The translations under genes were made by a program, and so were the position numbers. DNA of 64,000 nt from Geosiphon pyriformis (Eukaryota; Glomeromycota; Glomeromycetes; Archaeosporales; Geosiphonaceae), in the NCBI GenBank assembly GCA_016748015.1, contig JAAOMT010000379.1, forward strand, positions 296,042 to 360,041, given 5' to 3'. Each line of letters starts with the position of its first letter. The stretch's first letter is position 1. Below, piece after piece: positions 52,425 through 62,069 of the stretch. Below the pieces are notes generated by a model. It was given only the letters and a program-made list of their open reading frames with translations. It had not been told where the DNA came from and ran no database searches.

Positions 52425-52757
52425 TCACAAAAAGAAGGGTTTATGTTTGCAACTATATTTTTTCAAGATTCCTGAATTTTTGACTAATTTCCCACGTTCC
52501 CTTTTTGCATAATGAGTTAATTTATGCATGTGGCAATCTGGCATTGAAAAAATCCTTTCTCTAACTCGATATTTGCAATTTTTCAAGAAAATATTCCATT
52601 CAGATAAAACTTTGATAATAAATAACATTCTTTGATTGGTAGTTAAAAAAGTAGCTTGAGAATTTTGAACAGTTATGAAAGTCAGACATTTTTTACCGTA
52701 ATAAAAGTACTTGACTTTTTTGTCCGTCTTGTTGTTCTCGTTTTTCACAAAAGTCAT
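52425..52757 (-). CDS. Uncertain hypothetical ORF
   Basis: A single 110-codon frame with an ATG start encodes a basic, Lys-rich product with no signal peptide, membrane segment or known motif. Its length is unusual for such AT-rich DNA, but nothing else supports it. It may be chance or part of a decayed element. Confidence 0.2.
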   Translation of the reverse strand: MTFVKNENNKTDKKVKYFYYGKKCLTFITVQNSQATFLTTNQRMLFIIKVLSEWNIFLKNCKYRVRERIFSMPDCHMHKLTHYAKRERGKLVKNSGILKKYSCKHKPFFL

Positions 52758-53750
52758 GTTACCAATATTTATTTATTATCAATTTAATTGTAACAATCAT
52801 AATTTGAATTGTGAGGAGCCAGCAATTTAACTCATATCAAAAAATTTTAGAAATCAAAATTTTTTAAATAAAACTTTGCTTCATCTATAATCTCAAAAAA
52901 AAAAGGGTTTTGAAAGTGCTTAAATGTTTTCACCTAAAATTTCACAGTTCAAATTACAGAAAAATTTAATAAAATTAATTTGCAAAGGAACTAAATATGG
53001 CCAAGCTATTGAGACGGATAAAGTTATAGAATGATTAGTAAATTTTAGTTTCAAAGAAGTGACACAATTCGATTTGTCAATGAAAATTTAAAAATTATCA
53101 TTTCCTAAATATTAATTAAATTTTTTCACATGAAATTCCAAACATTTGAAATCCCTTCTTATAATTAGTAATTGATTAATTAAACATTTTTCAGATATAT
53201 ATACCGTATAATTTTTGGCGATAAAATCATTAAATATTAATTCCAAAAAGTAATGATTTGTAATACTTTATCCAAGGTTTTTACCATGCGGTATTTGATT
53301 GAGTAAATATATGATGGTTTCATTTGTGATTGATCCTCTGAACTATAAGATGAAAAAAAAACTTTATCGAAATTTTTAATTAAACTTGAAATAAATAGTT
53401 GAAATTCAGGTCTTAAAATCAAAATGATCAGCTGAAGGGTAAAAACTGGCCGGCCGAGAACTAGAAACTCACCTTTTGGGATTACCAAATATGATTAGCG
53501 GAGATTAATCTAAAAGTAAAAGATGCCTTGAAATCGCAGGATGTCTAAAACGATAAGCTTTACAAACATATGATAAGCTTGTAAGTGAACTAGCATTTAA
53601 TATCGCTAAAATTAATAAAGTTTTAGAATAAAAAGAACAAAAATTTTTGGAAAGAAATTAAATTGGTTGAAATTTCAAAAATAATAAAAAAATATTATTA
53701 ATACCAAAATTTATGCAAATCACCTAAAAATAAGAAATATTTTTCAAAAA

Positions 53751-54026
53751 ATGGTTAAACAAATCTCTGACACTTTTTTGTTAGTCGTCATGATAATTTT
53801 ATGCCTGTATGGGATAATTACAGAATCTTTTCCTCATGAACAAAGACGGTAGCTATTTAATCCTGAGCAAAAATATTTCATGAATATATTCACAGTTTAA
53901 TGAAAAAACTTTTGTATTTTAAATAGGACTCTTTCAATGAAGGTCAGAAATTATCGCCAACCATCAGATGGTTCTAATACCGGCGGAACCCAAGGGAATA
54001 CTTCCATAAAACCCGAGATGGCTTAA
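53751..54026 (+). CDS. Small secreted protein (effector-like), unknown family
   Basis: Two exons (53751-53848 and 53927-54026) join in frame through a 78-nt intron with GT and AG borders to give only 65 residues. Residues 1-27 form a classical signal peptide: a basic start, then the hydrophobic core 'FLLVVMIILCLYGII', and a likely cleavage near 'TESFP'. The mature part is short, polar and without cysteines. It starts with 'HEQRR', a possible Kex2-type dibasic site, and ends in a Ser/Gly/Thr/Asn-rich tail ('SDGSNTGGTQGNTSIKP'). The second exon is clearly GC-richer than its surroundings. It has the look of a secreted peptide or small effector candidate; there is no homology evidence. It is too short to be caught by ordinary ORF length limits. 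Confidence 0.6.
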
Positions 54027-55344
54027 ATCATCTCTCTTTTGGTCAAATAAAGAAGATTGAAGGATCGTTCGGTCAAAGAATCCAGCAAACTGCATTGTAA
54101 CTGAACATTTTGCTTATTAAATTATGTTTAATTGTAATGTTTTTATAATTTTTCTACTACATGTATTATACATTGTACAAGCTAATCAAACATATTATCC
54201 CCCATCTTAAATTTATAAACCTGAATTTAGTTTAAAAATTTTGTATCCAGTTTGAAATAATCTTTTTGGAAACTACCGCTTAGATTTTTTAAGCAAAAAG
54301 GCCAAAAAATAGGCTGAATTTTAAAAGGAAAATGAAAATTAATTTAATTTTTAAATCATAATGAGAATAGTTTAAAAATTAATTATTTTACATATTGAAA
54401 CTAGTATATTTTGTTTAAAATGAATTCGCCTAATTAATTCGTTAATATTTTACACACATAAATATACAAGTATTAACGATATTGACAATTGCTAAGAGAA
54501 ATTTATAGAATAATTAACACATTTGTGAATATTAAATATGCACTGTCAAACATGAACTTAACCCTTTGAAGAAACGATCTTTTGAAATTATTCTGTTTTA
54601 ATTACCAAAAAATCGCAAATGAGAACCATATATTTGATTAAAATCTTTGACTTTTGTTCAATCAACCGTAAACCAAACGATCATTATCTGAACAGAGTTA
54701 ATTTTATCCAGACCATTAGTCAAAGAATACTAATAATCTACATTCAAAATTAATTTGATTGTTTTTTTTTTTATTAATGACAAACTATATCTATTTTTTG
54801 TCAATATTACCATTATTACTGATGTCATGTAATAAATATTATGGTTGTTTAAAGCTATTTACATTTACCAAACTATTTCTTATTGTCCACACTGACTACA
54901 ATAGTTTAATTCTCTGTATATACTTTTTACAAATCTGGTAAGTGAATATTCAATATTAATTAAAAAATACCAAATAAATGTAATAAAAATTTTTATCATA
55001 TATATCTAAAATAAAAATAAAAAATCATTCATAAATTTTTATTTTTTAACAATATAATTTGCATAAAAATATTATTCTTTAATGTTATAAAAAATTAAAT
55101 AATTTAAAAAATAAATTTTACTTGATAATAATTAATTTCAAATTTATAATTAATTTTTTTATATTATTATATAAATTAATCAAAGATTCAAATGTAATTC
55201 TTCTCTAATCATTCAAAAAATATTTAAAAGTAATTATTTTTCACAATATAATTTAAACAATTAATAAAATATTTATTTGTAAATTATTTAAAAAGAAATG
55301 TATACAAAAATATACAAAACACTTAAATATGTATAAATAAGATC

Positions 55345-55387
<43 letters not shown>
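55345..55387. repeat. (AAT)n microsatellite
   Basis: There are about fourteen uninterrupted AAT units. Confidence 0.95.
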
Positions 55388-55839
55388 TAAATTAAATTCT
55401 TATTAAGACAAAAGAAGATGGTCTTCAATTAATATTTTAATAATTTTAAAATATTCAGTCACACTTTTAAGATTTCGTTTTTTTTTAAAGATTGAAATTC
55501 TTGGATATATATTCAATTTAGTCAAATCTTAAAAAATATCAATTTACAATTTGAGATTCGTATTCATTGTTCTTTAAAATTCTTATAATAGTTCGCTTAA
55601 AAGTTTTGATTAAAATTTTAAAATAAATTAGATTCAAATAAAAGCTCATATAAAAGATTTTGTTTTTACTATTTTGAAAGCGGAATTAAATTGCAATTTT
55701 GTACATAATTCACATTAAAAATGAATCAGTCAGTCAAAGGAACGTAGTGAGCAAGAGTTTATCTATTTCTGGAGTGAGTGAAGATTCAGTGTGAAAATTA
55801 AGTAAATTCACTGAGCTACTTATCACAACTGTACGATAA

Positions 55840-56563
55840 AATGTTGAAAAGTTGAAAAAACAAGAAAATTTGCCGTAATGATTGTCCCAAAAATATTACA
55901 AGACATGTATCGAGAAAAGTAGGTTAATGTGTTCATAAAAAATATTCATTGTCTCTGGAAAAGAATTTTTACTAAACTAGATACAGAGGGAGTAGAGATT
56001 TCTTATCGCACAATTCGCAGACATATATTATTACTTGGATATATGAAAAATCTATCAATTATTATGCCAATGCTAGCGAAAGTTCAAAACAGAAACGTGT
56101 TGAATGGGCCAAATTTCATCTTAATTTTCTGATATAAATCAAAGATCGTGCAAATTTTTTGCATGGGAGGTTTTTGTATAAAGAGAAAATTAGCTTATTT
56201 TGTTTTTGGCATATTATAGATGTTAAGATTTATGTTGAAATTAGTGAGATACTTTAAAAGAAATTAAGTTTTCAAAAATATAAAAATCACAAACTTACAA
56301 GTCAAATAACTAAGGCGTTTCTTGAGGAAAATGTATTCAAAGTTATTGACTGGCCGTCGTGTAGTTCGCACCTAAATCATATTGAGTATCTGTAGTTTAT
56401 TGTTAAATGTTAATTAGAAAAACCAAATGGCACAAAATATGGATAATTTGGAATGATATATGCTTTAAGAATGGAATTCTTTGCCAAAAACTGTTTTAAT
56501 CAATTTAGTAAATTAAATGTCGTGGGGTTGCGAGTTGATAAAAGTAAAATAATTGCAGATTAA
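55840..56563 (+). mobile_element. Decayed Tc1/mariner-type transposase (second copy, different lineage)
   Basis: The plus strand reads 'ISYRTIRRHILLLGYM' (second helix-turn-helix), then 'PMLAKVQNRNVLNGPNF' (the KPMLT..H...R..WA block). After a damaged catalytic core comes 'WPSCSSHLNHIEYL' (relic of WPSxSPDLNPIENLW) and 'KLNVVGLRVDKSKIIAD', the usual Tc1 C-terminus, ending at TAA 56561-56563. Both the Asp and the Pro of the SPDLNP block are lost and stops interrupt the frame. The protein type differs from the 50.6-kb relic, so these are two families or subfamilies. Confidence 0.8.
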
Positions 56564-57443
56564 AATTTTATATCAATAAAATCTGTTACTTTTGGCCTTT
56601 CTAAACAATATTAACCATACGATTCTCGTGTGAACTGTGATCAATTTGTAAAGTTAATATTTTTTTTGGCACACTATGCGCAATAAATAAAAGTAAAAAG
56701 AAAAAAATGTAACAAAGTCAATTATCTGAAATATTTAAAAGTGTAATACATTTTAATAGCTATGGAAATTAAAGCCAAAACATATTACGTTTATTAGATT
56801 GGAAAAAAAAAATTTACCCAAAGGAGTTGATAATAATGTCGAGATAAATAGATAAACTAATCAAGAAATTATTTGCAAACCTCAAACCAGAAGAGATACT
56901 CTTAAATTTTAATTTTTTGAAATAAGATAAGGATATCCCATGACATTTTCTGAGTGATCAGATATTCCTAGCTCTCATCTTCTATTTGATAATGCCCAAG
57001 TCAAAAACATATCAGAGCTTAATTCAATAGAATTGTCTTCAACATAAGGGAGAAAGTCGAGAAATACTATCCCAAACATTTGCAATAGAAATTTCGAAAA
57101 ATTCTTAATAAAGATCCAAAGTAGAAGAGATATTCTTAGCCATTTCTCACAAAAAAAACTGGTGGTTAACAAGGCTATGAACCCATTAGCAGAGTTTACA
57201 ATCAGACAGAAACTGACTTGGAGGAGGCAGTAATTAAAAACAATTATTTAATTTATATATTCGATGCCAAAACTTGTTAAAAAAGTTAGAAAAAAAAAGG
57301 GTTTGTTTTTCAATAATAAAGTTACTATTATTACGTTTATCGGGTAAAAAGAATCGCTACCATTTTTAATCTTGAAAAATTGTCCTAATCTTTGTCACCC
57401 GTCTGAAAATAAAGTCAGTATTTTACATTCTTTTCAAAAATTT

Positions 57444-58285
57444 CTAAATGAGTTGACTACAATCCCCCATTTTAATGCCGAAATAAGGTCCATCATGGAA
57501 CAAATCACCCGGAACATTGATGATTGATTGTCCTCCATTACATTCCTAAAGAGAAGATTTCTTCAAATTTTATCGGTTTAAAAAATTTTCTTTAAATAAA
57601 ACTTACCATATTCTCACTAGTCCATTTCTCAAGCCATATTCGTCTTTATGTCTCTTGAAGGAATTGATTATTACAATCCCAATAGGAATATGGATGAAAA
57701 TTAACATCATCGAGACAATTGCAATTTTCTAATGGCTCAATCCAGACTTCAGACCCAAAATGGTTCCAGTTTAATGGATCTGAAGGAGAGTGTGGTACAT
57801 GATCATTTCCATGGGTTATCCGATGATGTTTGATTAACCCATTTGCAAATCTACTAAATCGGCTATTTCCAATTCTCGGAGCTCCAAATGTTGTCCAATA
57901 TTATCTAGATCTATTTCACAGGCCATAAATTCGATTCATGAATTTTATATCTTTGAATAGCCCATCGAATACCAGCGATTGAGGCGTATGCTAGTATTTT
58001 AGAAATATAATAGTATTTCAGATTTTTACTATCGAAACTAAATAAAAATTTCTTAGTTTCTCAAACCTCCACGAATAGCATGACCAACGAAAAAAATTTC
58101 CATCGCCTTGGGACTTTTTTTTAAAAATTCATGTATATTTTCTAAAATTCTAGGAAATATGGGTTCAATAGTTTCCAAGAATAGTTTATTAACACGGGCA
58201 TCATCGTCAAATGTTGGGAAGCCTTTCACTTGAAATAAAAGTTGTCTATTCATCACATTAGACCAGGAATTATTATTTTTTTTCT

Positions 58286-58325
<40 letters not shown>

Positions 58326-58914
58326 AATTTCTATTTAGTGAATTTGATTCTAAAATGCTATTTCAGTGAATGACTAATAATTACTGGTCCTCCAAAGTAC
58401 ACAACTAAAGCCGTTTGAAGGTCTTTACTTGTGACAAATCGAAATTTGACTAAATAATAAAAATTTAAGATAAATAGCAAAAAATAATATTTGATATGAA
58501 GTTAACTTAAATCAAATTGTTTTATTCTAAAAGAATCACACCATCTATGAGCCCACTTGTTAAATTGCAATAGGCATCACTTGCAAGGTATGCCAAATCT
58601 TTATAAAGCGGTAATAAACCTTTTTTATGATTCAATAAAGTTTTAGGAAGCGATTGAGATCGTTTTGTGATTCGATTGAATTCGAAAGGAACTTTAATTT
58701 GATTTTTCCAATCAACCAAGAGGGGGAAAGTGAGATTTCTATCCTGTTTGTAAATATTTTGAATTTCTAGAGCTTGATGATGAGAAAATATCCCCCCTTT
58801 AGAATTTTCATGTGAAAAAAAGTGAAATCCAAAGTATAAAAGTATTGAAACGATAATTTTATTTCTGCAGAAAATTTTAAAATTTTTCATAGTAAAAATT
58901 TTAAAAGAATTCAT
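57444..58914 (-). pseudogene. LipD: class 3 lipase-like pseudogene, nucleophile lost
   Basis: Five exon-like segments (58914-58542, 58449-58385, 58283-58067, 57990-57607, 57545-57444) follow the exon order and intron phases of LipC. Recognisable blocks are an N-terminal hydrophobic segment, 'LAYLASDAYC', 'ALVVYFGGP', a nucleophile elbow reading GHAIRG (Ala215 in place of Ser, Arg in place of Gly), 'TTFGAPRIGNSRF', 'HGNDHVPHSP' (acid), 'WNHFGSEVWIE' (His) and the C-terminal 'DGPYFG'. The fourth segment is 384 nt where LipC has 380. Its frame breaks between 'AIQRYKIHESN' and the TFGAP block, with a TAG in between and a TAA later near 57650. This is therefore a pseudogene of a lipase that probably lost catalysis first. 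Confidence 0.75.
58287..58326. repeat. (AAAG)n microsatellite inside a LipD intron
   Basis: There are about ten GAAA/AAAG units. On the gene strand they read (CTTT)n and run directly into the acceptor 'CTTTCTTAG', forming its pyrimidine tract. Confidence 0.95.
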
Positions 58915-60786
58915 TATTCTCTTCAAGCACCATAAGTTAGGTACCTAGTTTATTATCTAATTTAAACTTGTTTGCCTGCAATTTATTATATTCCGAGTTA
59001 AAATAAACATTTCAATCATTTTTGTTCAGAAGATTTGCGAATTAGTCAAAACCAAAACCAAAATTTATTTATTTATTTGTGTATTATTACTCAAACTGCT
59101 ATTTTTTTTTAGATTATCTACTAAAAATCTTTAACAGCTAACAAGAACATATTCTAAATAAGAATATATCTTATGCAAAACCCTCGAAAACACGATTAAA
59201 TTCCATAGAATCTCTTTGAATTTCTGAAAACGTTATGTATTTTTTATGATATTATAACTTTAAACAGCAACTCTTTTTAAAATTCCATTCATTGCATATT
59301 AACTATACAGAACTAAAATTTATTTCAAACTAATAAATAAATTGAGACTAGTTAATTTTACCTTAAATGGTGTGATCTTACCTTTTTAATAAGTAAAATA
59401 TTATTTTCAATATGCTTTCCATCATGAATTTTCGCTTTAAAAAATTTTATTTGACAAAAGTAAAAAATTTCAATAAAGACGATAATATATATAAGAATTA
59501 TAGCATTTCAAAATATTTTAAGAATTTTGTAACAATTTTAAATTTCCTGTCTTTTAGTTGACAAAAAAAAGTATTTATATTTAAAGTCGATGAGTTTTGC
59601 TGGATAATAAAATATTTCCTCATCTATGTCCTTCCCATATGTAGGCACTAGCTCTAATATGCACATCATCTAGAAAACTTTGATAAAACCTAATTGATTA
59701 AAGAGTCGGAGGAAACAACCATAAGAGAAATAAAAAGTTGGGTAATATTACAAGATATTTGAGATTGATTAAATAAATAAGCAATTTATACAAATTCGTT
59801 ATGCTTTATTCTATTGGGACAAGTAATTGTAAAAGAAACTTGTATCAAGTACTTCATATCATAGATATTCAATTTTTTTTTAGTACTAAAAGAAAACATC
59901 ACAGTAGAACATTCAAAGATTTTTAGAAGAATTCAGTGAAAAAGCTACTTTAAAAGAAAATTGATGCATATTTTAATCTCTTGAAAATGTTGTTAACTTT
60001 GAACAAAAAATAAACGGAAATATTAAAATTTTAACTTTTGAATTTCTTACATTGGTTTAAGTAAAAGAAAATTGAATAGTTAAAAAATTTTGAATTCTTA
60101 CTAAAATAGTAATATCAAAATTTCAATTTCAGAATTCTTGGATTCATTAAAACACTTTTCGATACACATTATTAAGTAAGTAAAAAAGCTTTCTTTTATT
60201 GAAAATATTTATAAAAATTAGAAAGTTAGTATCAAAGCCAAAATTATAAATGATGATGAAAGGTCGAGCGAAATCAAAATCTCTCTTAGCTGATCGCAAC
60301 CTCCAGCAAGCTATTGGCGTTGAATTTGTCAATTTGGGGCAGGAAATTGATCATTAATTAAAAAATATGATTCAATAATGTCAATCGCGAAAGAATTCCA
60401 TGCATTGGAAGAAGAGGGCATTGATAAACAGAATTTTATTTGTGCCAATGTGTTCTTAAATTAAAATGGAATCCAAAGACGCTGGTTATCATTGTTCTGC
60501 TTGCTTAATGAAAAAAACTAATTATAGAAGTTTGGATAAGCGAGTAGCTATGAAATGTATTTATATAGACGAATGAAAAAAATCAAAAAAGTATGGAATA
60601 AAGCTCTAATAGTAGTTTCCCAAAACTCTTTATAAAAATTTTAGTTAAAGTAGTTGTCATATTTCGTCTTATTGTGGTTTTATAAAATTATTTATCTAGC
60701 AAATTTTCTTCACCTGTTTTGTTAAAAGCTTGAAAAATTGCTGCCTAAATTATATAATGCTTTGAAATGTTATAATATATTAGGAT
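58915..60786. other. Intergenic region, no supportable gene
   Basis: This AT-rich stretch precedes LipD. Around 60240-60590 the plus strand has slightly higher GC and short protein-like scraps ('GRAKSKSLLADRNLQQAIG', 'YHCSACLMKKTNYRSLDKR') in separate frames; they may be a relic, but no family is recognised. Confidence 0.4.
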
Positions 60787-62069
60787 TTAACCCTCCCTCT
60801 TCAATTTTTTCCGGTTTAAAGCTCTTTCCTCTTCTATCCACGAATCATCGTCCCAAGGCTCTTCATCCGAGGGCCACTCTGCAGTCGTATCGCTGAAATA
60901 ATAAAGCATTATATCGTCATTTTCTTCAATTGCAGACTCTTTTCCATTAGAACCTGATACTTGAATTCTAGGTAGGTGAGATTCAGTTTGATATCGGTTA
61001 TAGTTTTCCAAAATTTCCCAGATCGATCCTTTTTCGTACTTTGTCTTTATAGCTGAAAAGAACAAGTTAAAGTTCAATAGATTATACATATAGTGAAGGA
61101 AGTTAGAAATTTGAAAAGCTTTAAAATATACAATCACTTGGAAAATAAAATATTTGCTTGCCTTTTGTTGGTGACTTCTTATCATTCGAAAAAGTTTTTA
61201 TATAGGTTCTAAAATTTTGTTGACTCTGAGCTGAAACTACTCTTTTAAAATGTCGGTCTATCTCTATTCCTGTGAAAGCCATAGTTTTTTTATCTGGCCA
61301 CTGGATATATTTCTTTGAATTATGAGAGCTAAATCTAACAAGTTGTTATTCGTATGTGTAAAAAAAAAACAAACAATTATGCATATATTTTGTTATATCA
61401 AATAATTTTTGGTCCTATAATTATTTTTGACCTTAAAACTTACCTATCTTTACTTAAGCCTGAATTTTTTTTTTCTTCCCACAATTTTTTTGACAAAGAA
61501 AATGGTGACTCAGATTTAAGTGTTATCGAGCTTTTGCTTTTTGATTAAAAAAAAATGGCATTAATATATTACCTAAATCCAAAGAGATTTTATTGGGACT
61601 GACTGAATCTCACCTTAAATTATCAGATGTCAAGATCCCCTCTTCATATGATATGTATTTCACTAATTTTTCAGAAGTTTGATTATTTTCCTTTCTAACC
61701 TTTAGGAAATTGATATCGTGATTGTCTTCAAAACTCAAGAGGTAGACCAAATATTGAAATTTTTTTTAAAATTGAACAAGTTTTTGAAATTTTTGAATCA
61801 TCAATGTAACCTTTGCAAACTTACCACACATTCGATAATGTACCCAAAGATCCTGTATTATTGTTAATTTGCATCATTATGTGAGCGTCGGAACATTTAA
61901 TCTCAGCTTTAATACCAGAATTTTCGACCTCCATTTCATTCCCAAAGTTTGGCGGTGATGGTAAGCTATCATCAGCAACTTTATCAATGTCCATATAAGT
62001 AACGTGATTATATTTATTGAAAGAATTTCTATTTTTAAGGGTATCAAATTTATGATCATTGTTCATCAT
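60787..62069 (-). CDS. Acidic hydrophilic protein, unknown function (5' end uncertain)
   Basis: Five exons (62069-61825, 61733-61614, 61530-61444, 61328-61162, 61052-60787) join in frame to 294 residues. The product has no signal peptide or membrane segment. It contains 'DSLPSPPNFGNEMEVE', a basic middle part ('KKYIQWPDKKTMAFTGIEID') and a strongly acidic/aromatic tail ('EWPSDEEPWDDDSW') that ends in a basic cluster ('RALNRKKLKREG'), possibly a nuclear signal. Exon 4 can end at a GC donor (AAAAG|GCAAGC) or at a GT donor 24 nt further on; both keep the frame and would differ by eight residues. The frame stays open upstream of the first ATG to an acceptor-like TTATTAG at 62156, so a further 5' exon is possible. 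No family recognised. Confidence 0.6.

Larger units (their letters stand above)
50414..53750. other. Intergenic region with Tc1 relic
   Basis: The Tc1 relic at 50640-51250 is listed separately. The 110-codon minus-strand frame at 52425-52757 starts with an ATG and is long for this base composition, but has no domain or splice context. The rest is AT-rich and featureless. Confidence 0.45.
54027..57443. other. Intergenic region with Tc1 relic and microsatellite
   Basis: It contains an AT-rich stretch (54100-55700), an (AAT)n tract and a Tc1 relic. The interval 56780-57240 shows further coding-like scraps on the plus strand ('TYGRKSRNTIPNICNRNF') broken by stops, probably another relic, but the family cannot be named. 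Confidence 0.45.

Noticed and set aside
56780-57240. Plus-strand coding-like scraps
   Set aside because: Several stops and no nameable family; too weak for a feature of its own.
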